NCBI RefSeq assembly: GCF_016595525.1
Contig: NZ_JAENII010000008.1
Span: forward strand, 62,001 to 126,000
DNA from: Haloferula rosea
Lineage (GTDB): Bacteria > Verrucomicrobiota > Verrucomicrobiia > Verrucomicrobiales > Akkermansiaceae
Direction of reading: 5' to 3'
Length of the DNA stretch: 64,000 bases
The notes below the pieces were generated by a model, which had not been told where the DNA came from, ran no database searches, and was given only the letters and a program-made list of their open reading frames with translations. Made by a program: the position numbers and the translations under genes. The stretch's first letter is position 1. Every line of letters begins with the position of its first letter. This document shows, one piece after another, positions 57,961 to 64,000 of the stretch.

Positions 57961-59583
57961 CTATGGCTCGCGCTTGGAAATCACATCAATCGCCCGATCC
58001 ATCGATACCCTCACCTCCGCTGAGGCATCTTCCCTTGCCTTCTTCAATGCAGGAAGTGCCGCCGAGGTCCCCACCCTGGCAAGAAGTCGGACCGCGGAGA
58101 GCTGGGCCAGAGGGTCATACGATTCGAAGCCCGAAAGGAGGCTTGGTTCAATCATGGCTCCGAGATCCCCGTACAAGGCTTCCCAGTCCTGAGGCTCTTT
58201 CAACCACAGCGCATGGATCAGATCGATCGAGCCCTCATCGCGCTTTTTCACGAGGAATTGAATCACACTATCCGGAACCTCTTCTCCATTGGACTGCAGT
58301 TCGCTCGCTGCGATCCGCACGGCCGCGATCGATCCGTCATCATCCGCCGCCCAATTGATCAGAGCACGTGCCACGTCTCGCTTCATCGAAAGGTCACCTT
58401 CCTCGAAGAGTTCCTGCAAGCGCTTCACAATGTCACTCCGGTAGAGCTTCGGTTCGACCTCGACGAGGCGCTTCACCGCCGATTGGGCGCGTTGCAGATC
58501 GATACTCTCCAACTCGCGGCGATTGAGCTCGTAGAACGACGGATCCCCAGGGTCCTGCATCTTGTCCAACTCCCCCTGCAGGAAGGTCTGATTGTCGACC
58601 TTCACCTCGATCAGGTTGAGTTCATCAATCACCCTCTCCACCGACCCGAACTCATCACAGAGCTCGGCAATCGACGTCAGGCCGGGCGGCACATCACGAA
58701 GAACCACCAGATGGTCCGATGGAGGCCGCGGATAACTCCAGGACTCGGCACTCGCACCGGTCGAGCGGACCAGGAAATTGAAAACCTGATCGAGATTGAA
58801 CAACCGGATGTCCCTTACCCAAACCCCAACGGCAGTCTTGCCTTGGCTGACCCCGTCCGCGCCATAGACCTCCAGAGCCTCAGCCAGCTTGCTGTAACCA
58901 ATCTCGGATTTCAACTCCGCATACGGATCTTCCTCGATGGAAATGATCCCTTCGGAGGTCAGCCCTCCTGCCGGCTCGAGCGGCATCGGCACCGGCGTCG
59001 TGTCCGTAGGGAGTCCTTGACGAAAGACAAATGGCAGCGGCATCAGGCATCCGAAGATCGCGAGGGATCCCAAAACCGCTTTCAGGCGCTGGTGCCGATT
59101 GGCAATGAACACCAGCAGTGAGGCTACCAAGCTGGTGAAACCGACGAGGACGAGCCGGTTGCTCATCGGTGCGCCGTCGAGCATGCCGCCCGGGCTACCA
59201 CCGAACACCATGATCAGGGCCACAATGGCAGCTCCGATCACTCCTGCAAATCCCAGGATGACACGTTGAGGTGACACCGGCTCGACAAACACGTGGGGCT
59301 CCGCCTGATGCTCCTGCACCATGGACATGGGTGCGGCCTCGAATTGCGGAGCGGGCCCGCTTTGCAAGGGAACCCTGCCAAAACGCTCCAACGATGGGTC
59401 CTTCCGCTCCCCCGGATAGAACTTCTTGCTCCGAATCGTGACCTCCTCGCCCACGCGGAACCGATGGTCGCAGCTTCCGCATTCGACCATCTTCCCTTCG
59501 AGTTCGGGTGACACCTTGAACCTCTGACCACACCCGGGGCAGCGGATCGACACCATCTCGGGTTCCAAATTCGGATTTTCCAT
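57961..59583 (-). CDS. Zinc-ribbon membrane protein with HEAT-like C-terminus
   Basis: A protein of about 540 residues; the exact start is uncertain (ATGs at 59583, 59595 and 59598). Near the N-terminus a MJ0042-type zinc ribbon has the Cys pairs CPGCGQRF and CGSCDHRF. Three hydrophobic segments follow at about 110-220. The middle part (YGADGVSQGKTAVGVWVRDIR) is unrecognised, and the C-terminal 150 residues look like HEAT-type helical repeats (LSAVRLLARVGTSAALPALKKA). No enzyme motif is seen. It diverges from a C4 zinc-ribbon gene, with 91 bases between them. Function unknown, not obviously linked to sugar use. Confidence 0.75.
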   Translation of the reverse strand: MENPNLEPEMVSIRCPGCGQRFKVSPELEGKMVECGSCDHRFRVGEEVTIRSKKFYPGERKDPSLERFGRVPLQSGPAPQFEAAPMSMVQEHQAEPHVFVEPVSPQRVILGFAGVIGAAIVALIMVFGGSPGGMLDGAPMSNRLVLVGFTSLVASLLVFIANRHQRLKAVLGSLAIFGCLMPLPFVFRQGLPTDTTPVPMPLEPAGGLTSEGIISIEEDPYAELKSEIGYSKLAEALEVYGADGVSQGKTAVGVWVRDIRLFNLDQVFNFLVRSTGASAESWSYPRPPSDHLVVLRDVPPGLTSIAELCDEFGSVERVIDELNLIEVKVDNQTFLQGELDKMQDPGDPSFYELNRRELESIDLQRAQSAVKRLVEVEPKLYRSDIVKRLQELFEEGDLSMKRDVARALINWAADDDGSIAAVRIAASELQSNGEEVPDSVIQFLVKKRDEGSIDLIHALWLKEPQDWEALYGDLGAMIEPSLLSGFESYDPLAQLSAVRLLARVGTSAALPALKKAREDASAEVRVSMDRAIDVISKREP

Positions 59584-59674
59584 CGGCGGGGCCATCATGA
59601 ACGCAGAACCCACCCAATGGCAATACCCGTCCAGCAAGCTTGTCGGCCCCGTTCCGACCCGCTAAGCAGTGGCC

Positions 59675-60379
59675 ATGTTCGCACCCATCGCAGGTCTTCT
59701 GGTTCTTCAAGAAAGGGATCGCCGCCTCACAGAGCTCAACGAGCAAATCGCCCACCTCCCCCAGGAGGAGGCCAGAGCCAAGGGCCGGCTCAGTCAGGAC
59801 GAAGCGAATGTGGCCGCCGCCAAGCACGATCTGATGGAGCTCGGGGTGAAGGCAAAGAATGTCGAGCTCGACGTGGAAACCCGCCGGAACACGATCACCC
59901 GGCTCAAACAGCAGCAGTTCGAAACCCGCAAGAACGAGGAGTTTCAAGCCCTCGGACACGAGGTCGAACGCTATGCGGCGGAAGTCGACGATCTGGAGAC
60001 CCAGCAACTCGAGTGGATGGAAAAGGCTGACGCCCAGCGAAAGATACTCGATCAGGCGGAGGCCGTGCTCGCGAAGAGCCAGAAGGTTGTCGACGAAGAC
60101 CTGGCGGCGCTCAAGGAACGAGGCAAGAATCTCGAGAAAGAAAAACTGGAAGTGCAGGCCGAACGCGAGCGTCTTGCCTCCGAAGTCGAAGAAGAGCTAC
60201 TGAGCCTTTATGACCGCCTCCTCGTGAAGAAGAAGGGAGTCGCCATCGCCCCGGTCCACGCCGGCCAGTGCGGCGGCTGTCACGTGAAACTCATTCCGTC
60301 CACGCTTGTGAAAGTCCAGGCGGAGCGGGAAATCGCTCAGTGCGAGAATTGCGGACGCATCCTCTACTCCGAAGCCTGA
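59675..60379 (+). CDS. C4 zinc-ribbon coiled-coil protein (DUF164/CdsZ-like)
   Basis: A 234-residue cytoplasmic protein. Residues of about 10-180 form a long charged coiled coil (ERDRRLTELNEQIAHL and similar heptads), and the C-terminus is a C4 zinc ribbon with CGGCHVKL and CENCGRILY. This is the DUF164 layout, whose chlamydial member CdsZ is reported in type III secretion context; the general role may be nucleic-acid or partner binding. I used the ATG giving MFAPIAGLLVLQERDRRL; a GTG lies two codons upstream. Convergent with the prepilin-like set, 45 bases away. Confidence 0.85.
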   Translation: MFAPIAGLLVLQERDRRLTELNEQIAHLPQEEARAKGRLSQDEANVAAAKHDLMELGVKAKNVELDVETRRNTITRLKQQQFETRKNEEFQALGHEVERYAAEVDDLETQQLEWMEKADAQRKILDQAEAVLAKSQKVVDEDLAALKERGKNLEKEKLEVQAERERLASEVEEELLSLYDRLLVKKKGVAIAPVHAGQCGGCHVKLIPSTLVKVQAEREIAQCENCGRILYSEA

Positions 60380-60424
60380 CCCGTCCCAACGTTCCCCGAG
60401 GTCAAAATTCCCTCGAAGAAAGAA

Positions 60425-62650
60425 CTACGGGTTGGAAGTACTCACCGCACGGCCCTCGTACATCTCCTGCCTGCGTTCCTCGAGGACCACGAGCCAGTTC
60501 ATCATCGTGATCGGCGGCAAGGCTGCCGGGTGCTTGATCGGGCTCAGATTGACCTCCACGAGACCATGGTCGACCTCTGCTTCAGTGGCGGTCTTCAGGT
60601 CGAGCAGGTGTACCGAGTCAACCCCGCGATCCGAGTCTCCGGCGAGACTTCCCAGCTGGCCACTCAACTTCAACCGGTAGGGATCCATTTCCGCTCCATA
60701 CCGCTTCTCGGGAGCAAAGAGCGAACACGGAGGATAGAAAGGTGCCACAATCCCACTTCCCGGCGGAATAGCGGCTTCCACCACATTGAAGTCGTCGGCG
60801 ATGTAAAGACGCAGATTGGTGACCATGGAGAACCCTTTGGTGAAGCTCGTCATGTCACGGCACTCCTTGAGGATGACTCCATAGTCCAACTCCGTGCACG
60901 GAATTGAAGGGCGCTGCAGATACGCGGAGTTCGGGTAATCCACATTCACCGCGATCGAGTGATTCACATCCGGACCATCCCCGCCGAGCTGGGCAAGGAA
61001 GGCCGCGAACCGTTCAGGATAGACCGAAAGGCACGGCTTCGAGTCATGAAGCACCGTCACCTCGAACGGATAGCTCGGGCGATAGAAGCCCGACTTGAAC
61101 ACACCCACAATGGGGTCACCGAAGCGGGCGTTGTCGAATGTTACCGAGCCCGTCACACCGGTTTCATAGTAGTATGACCCGTTCTTGCCATAGGCGATGT
61201 CAACCGGTTGGTCGAAAAACACGGTTTCGTGCTCCACAGCACACTGAATGTAGCCCGAAGGAAGTCCGACCTCCGGTCCCTCGCCAAGGTCGATCACGAG
61301 TTCCTCGCGGTTGCCGTTTTTCAGGTAGCTGAAGGTCAGCTCGCTGGGCATGGGATCATCGACGTCCGGCACCTCACTGATGTCGAGATGCATCGCGCAC
61401 TGCAATGCCCCGACCGAATAGTTGTTCCAAGTGGTCGGCGAGATGGTGTTGATCTCAGCCGAATGCGCGTGCCGATCGAAAAAGTCCACACCCCGGTTGA
61501 TCGGAACGAAAGCCGAACGACCGCTTTCGGATGACATCGAGACGGGCATGAAGCTCCCATGTTCAAGCTCGTAGCGCTCCCTGACCCCGGGAGCGAAGGG
61601 GTTGGTCGACAGTTGCCCGTCCTCGCCGGACTCCAACGAGTCGATGTCATCCTCCGCCAACAACGGACTGCCTCCCACGGAGGCCTCCGACGACAAATCC
61701 ACACCGTGCCGGGCGGACACCCAATCCAGATTCAAGCCGGAACCGACCTTTGTTCGACTCGCGAATACCCCACCTTCAATACTCGCATTCTGCCAGTCGG
61801 AACCATCCGCATGCTGACCGAGCACCGTGAATGCTTCGGCCGAAATCGCCAGCTGCGAAGGCACCTCGTAGATCGACAGCACGAAATCCCGATAGCGCTT
61901 CTCCAAGCCTGTCTTCGTGTCCATGTGATCTGCCAGATTGACGCGAAACGCCCACCAATTTCTCTTTGCCACAAAAGGTTCACCCGGTTTCGCATAACCG
62001 AACCTGATCTGCGGGTAGGGAATCAGATTGAATTGCGGGTAGTCATCCACGGATGCGCCGACCCGGCCATCGGCCAGATCTCCGTAGTACTTCAGATCAC
62101 TGATCACCGGCCAATTTGGATCCACCGTCGTGACCGAACTTGCGTTGGATTCCAGCGGCACGGGGAATCCGGCACCGAAGTCCTGATTCAGGCCAGGAGT
62201 CACATAGGCACTGCGGTCCAAATCCAATGGATAGAATGTCTGGGAAGAGAAAGTCGACGCGTCACCCGAATTGCCGATCACTGCATCTTGAAGATTGAAC
62301 CGCGTCAGGAGCCCCGCCTCGACGGAGTCCTCGGCATTGCCTTCCAGAATCGCCGAACGAAAGATCTTCTGCCACCTCAACGGAGTCCGGCTGGCAGAAC
62401 TCTCGTCGGATCCATCCTGCATGCAGCGCATTGCACGGTTTGCCGTAATCGGAACGATTGCCCGCAGGACCGCATCCTCTTTTTCCGCATAGTCCAGACG
62501 GAGGGTAGTCGCTGCCTGCGTGCGTTGGGATTCCACCGAGGATTCGTAGGATGAGACCATCATCATCAGCATCACCACCCCGAGGGACAGCACCATCAGA
62601 TAGGAGACATAGCCTCCTTCATGCCGTGAGTTTCGCTTTGTCCGTTTCAT
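60425..62650 (-). CDS. Prepilin-like protein, Verru_Chthon cassette protein A-like
   Basis: A 741-residue protein with a basic start (KRTKRNSRHEGG) and one hydrophobic segment at about 15-35 (YVSYLMVLSLGVVMLMMM), like PilX-type minor pilins and the large protein of the verrucomicrobial 'Verru_Chthon' cassette. The remainder is a large extracytoplasmic part of unknown fold, ending in HPAALPPITMMNWLVVLEERR. A paralogous end is found again at the right window edge. Its start overlaps the upstream gene by ATGA. It is likely part of a pseudopilus-like or surface structure; the assignment to the cassette is from memory of the layout and needs a profile search. Confidence 0.72.
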   Translation of the reverse strand: MKRTKRNSRHEGGYVSYLMVLSLGVVMLMMMVSSYESSVESQRTQAATTLRLDYAEKEDAVLRAIVPITANRAMRCMQDGSDESSASRTPLRWQKIFRSAILEGNAEDSVEAGLLTRFNLQDAVIGNSGDASTFSSQTFYPLDLDRSAYVTPGLNQDFGAGFPVPLESNASSVTTVDPNWPVISDLKYYGDLADGRVGASVDDYPQFNLIPYPQIRFGYAKPGEPFVAKRNWWAFRVNLADHMDTKTGLEKRYRDFVLSIYEVPSQLAISAEAFTVLGQHADGSDWQNASIEGGVFASRTKVGSGLNLDWVSARHGVDLSSEASVGGSPLLAEDDIDSLESGEDGQLSTNPFAPGVRERYELEHGSFMPVSMSSESGRSAFVPINRGVDFFDRHAHSAEINTISPTTWNNYSVGALQCAMHLDISEVPDVDDPMPSELTFSYLKNGNREELVIDLGEGPEVGLPSGYIQCAVEHETVFFDQPVDIAYGKNGSYYYETGVTGSVTFDNARFGDPIVGVFKSGFYRPSYPFEVTVLHDSKPCLSVYPERFAAFLAQLGGDGPDVNHSIAVNVDYPNSAYLQRPSIPCTELDYGVILKECRDMTSFTKGFSMVTNLRLYIADDFNVVEAAIPPGSGIVAPFYPPCSLFAPEKRYGAEMDPYRLKLSGQLGSLAGDSDRGVDSVHLLDLKTATEAEVDHGLVEVNLSPIKHPAALPPITMMNWLVVLEERRQEMYEGRAVSTSNP

Positions 62651-63177
62651 AGCTGCTGGGTTCCTGAGTAAACAAGTTCTTCACCGTTGGGCCCCGTGAG
62701 CGTCATCCGCAGGATGCCCTGTTCCACTGAAAACGTCACATCGGTCGGCTCCTTGGATATCGCCCAATCCGCCGGACCCACCACACCAGTCGAGGGGATC
62801 AGTCGGTAGTACAAGCCCGTTCCCGTTCCCGGATCTTCAAACGACAGGATCGCCGCTTTCTCGGTGCCATCGGACTCCATGAACCGCAAGACGAGCACCT
62901 TGGCATCCTCCAGAACCGCCCCCTGGCCGGACCTCAGTGCATTCATGTCCGCGAAGAGCTGATAGCCCTCGGCACTGCTAATGACCCGCACCACGTAGTT
63001 GCTGATCAAGGGGGCCTCCCGGACGAGGAAATCCTGAGCCCTGAAAATCCTCAGGAAGCTCATCTGCTGATTGAAGAGCATCAGACTCATGGCAGCCACC
63101 ATCATGCCGACCGACATCGCCAGCGTGAGCTCGACCAGCGTGTACCCTCGCCGAATTGCGGTTCTTGCCGTCTTCAT
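62647..63177 (-). CDS. Prepilin-type N-methylation protein (PilW/Verru_Chthon-like minor pilin)
   Basis: A 176-residue protein with a classical type IV prepilin leader: RRGYTLVELTLAMSVGMMVAAM, with cleavage after Gly and Glu at position 5 of the mature form. The globular part is short and unrecognised (LRIFRAQDFLVREAPLISNY). It needs a prepilin peptidase, not seen in the window. Its start and stop both overlap neighbours by four bases, so three genes are translationally coupled. Confidence 0.82.
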   Translation of the reverse strand: MKTARTAIRRGYTLVELTLAMSVGMMVAAMSLMLFNQQMSFLRIFRAQDFLVREAPLISNYVVRVISSAEGYQLFADMNALRSGQGAVLEDAKVLVLRFMESDGTEKAAILSFEDPGTGTGLYYRLIPSTGVVGPADWAISKEPTDVTFSVEQGILRMTLTGPNGEELVYSGTQQL

Positions 63178-63716
63178 TGCGATCTCACCACGGTTCGGGA
63201 TTTCACATACTGACGCCCACCCACTTCATAGAGGAGAAGGCTCTGAAACTTCCAAACCTTCATGCCGGCTGGATTGGTCGAAACCGTACCGCTACCTCCG
63301 TCGATCGGGAAATTGTTCGAATCCGGAGTCCGGGTCCGGACCACCGTCCCACTGATCTCCTTCCCTCCCGGCAACTTCCCCAACACCACATTCGCCTCCG
63401 ACTTGGCCGGATAAACCGGCCACGGTGACGTGTTTGCCAGCAGATCCTCAAAGGGCAGACGCTGCGCATACGCCTTCTCATAGGTAAGATAGGCGTCCGT
63501 GATCGTCTGTTGCAGCGTCCACTGACGGGGCGCCGTGACGTTGATCGCAAGCTTGAGCAGGATCAACGAGAGGCCGGTCAGGAAGGTCAGCGCGTAGGTC
63601 GCCTCAATCAGGATCGCTCCCCGTGAACGACGGGTTCGCGCACGGCGAAACCGGCCCACAGGGGCCGCGAAGCCGCGCTTCCGCGATGTTCTTGGAGGAG
63701 GAGTCTGGGGAGACAT
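63174..63716 (-). CDS. Prepilin-like protein of the same cassette
   Basis: A 180-residue protein with an Arg-rich cytoplasmic start (RFRRARTRRSRG) followed by AILIEATYALTFLTGLSLILLKL, a pseudopilin-like helix with Gly before and Glu near position 5. The start at MSPQTPPPRT is preferred to an upstream ATG. The rest (TDAYLTYEKAYAQRLPFEDLL) is not recognised. It overlaps the next gene by ATGA and lies 66 bases after a paralogous partial gene. Confidence 0.72.
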   Translation of the reverse strand: MSPQTPPPRTSRKRGFAAPVGRFRRARTRRSRGAILIEATYALTFLTGLSLILLKLAINVTAPRQWTLQQTITDAYLTYEKAYAQRLPFEDLLANTSPWPVYPAKSEANVVLGKLPGGKEISGTVVRTRTPDSNNFPIDGGSGTVSTNPAGMKVWKFQSLLLYEVGGRQYVKSRTVVRSQ

Positions 63717-63782
63717 TTCACAAAGCTTAACAATAAGCTTTGCGATAGGCAACCCACGTGATCACGCAGGAAACCGCCGATT

Positions 63783-64000
63783 TCAGGGGTCTTGTGTGAC
63801 ATATAGCTCGGCTCGACGCTCCTCGACCATGACCAGCCAGTTCATCATGGTGACCGGAGGAAGCGCCGATGGATGCCGGATCTGAGTAAGATTGACGGCA
63901 ATATTCGAGTGCGCCACGTCCACATCGCTGCCCGTTTTCAGATCGAGCAGGTGGACCGCAGAGTCCCCTCCTCCACCCGAATCGCCGGCGAGATTCCCGA
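63783..64000 (-). CDS. C-terminal end of a second Verru_Chthon A-like protein (5' part beyond window)
   Basis: A partial minus-strand frame of 71 visible residues that runs off the right edge and stops at 63783. It reads VHLLDLKTGS, VNLTQIRHPSALPPVTMMNW and LVMVEERRAELY, closely matching the end of the gene at 60425-62650 (VHLLDLKTAT, VNLSPIKHPAALPPITMMNW, LVVLEERRQEMY). It lacks a start in this window. The cassette therefore contains at least two copies of the large protein in tandem. Confidence 0.85.
   Translation of the reverse strand, partial: GNLAGDSGGGGDSAVHLLDLKTGSDVDVAHSNIAVNLTQIRHPSALPPVTMMNWLVMVEERRAELYVTQDP

Noticed and set aside
1-64000. Mobile elements, integrases, phage genes or CRISPR arrays
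   Set aside because: I found no transposase, integrase or recombinase-like protein, no terminal repeats, and no integration scar next to the tRNA-Leu gene.

Overview
The window looks like a chromosomal segment of a marine or algal-polysaccharide-degrading verrucomicrobium (PVC superphylum, probably Verrucomicrobiales). The evidence is high GC, mostly no Shine-Dalgarno sites, a PVC-type heme protein with a fused cytochrome c, several lamin-tail/CotH and LamG giant surface proteins, an autotransporter-type beta-strand protein, and at the right end a prepilin-like gene set resembling the 'Verru_Chthon' cassette. This is inferred from gene content; no rRNA is present to prove it.

Region 1 (47-18382, plus strand) is a tight nine-gene, operon-like block: sulfatase, GH172-type (DUF2961) glycosidase, second sulfatase, PVC heme/cytochrome protein with a discoidin-like domain, GH95 alpha-L-fucosidase, Tat-exported GH116-like glycosidase, second GH95, alpha/beta-hydrolase esterase, third GH95. 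Region 2 (18460-33444) holds three giant secreted proteins, two on the minus strand and one divergent on the plus strand; two carry CotH-kinase-like domains. Region 3 (33625-46828) continues with sugar enzymes: GH29 fucosidase, GH97, a CBM6-bearing clan GH-A enzyme on the minus strand, a DUF4832 protein, a GH141-like beta-helix enzyme fused to a PDZ domain, and a second GH29. Region 4 (46899-57685) has a beta-strand-repeat surface protein (minus), then a FucP/GluP-type sugar symporter, ROK kinase and GH92 enzyme (plus), then a third sulfatase and SGNH esterase (minus) divergent from a LacI-type regulator. Region 5 (57755-64000) is unrelated to sugars: tRNA-Leu(UAA), a zinc-ribbon/HEAT membrane protein, a C4 zinc-ribbon coiled-coil protein, and a translationally coupled prepilin-like gene set that continues past the right edge.

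Together regions 1-4 read as one roughly 57 kb locus for breaking down a sulfated, acetylated, fucose-rich heteropolysaccharide (fucoidan-like). Sulfatases and esterases would remove substituents; GH29, GH95 and GH141 would release fucose; GH97, GH92, GH116 and GH172 would deal with other sugars; a proton-coupled symporter and a ROK kinase would import and phosphorylate a hexose. No SusC/SusD pair, no formylglycine-generating enzyme and no fucose catabolic genes are present, so those must lie elsewhere. The less explained parts are the giant surface proteins, which share a C-terminal end pattern, two different CotH motifs, a GH141-PDZ fusion, and catalytic-motif changes in the GH92, GH97, ROK and symporter proteins.
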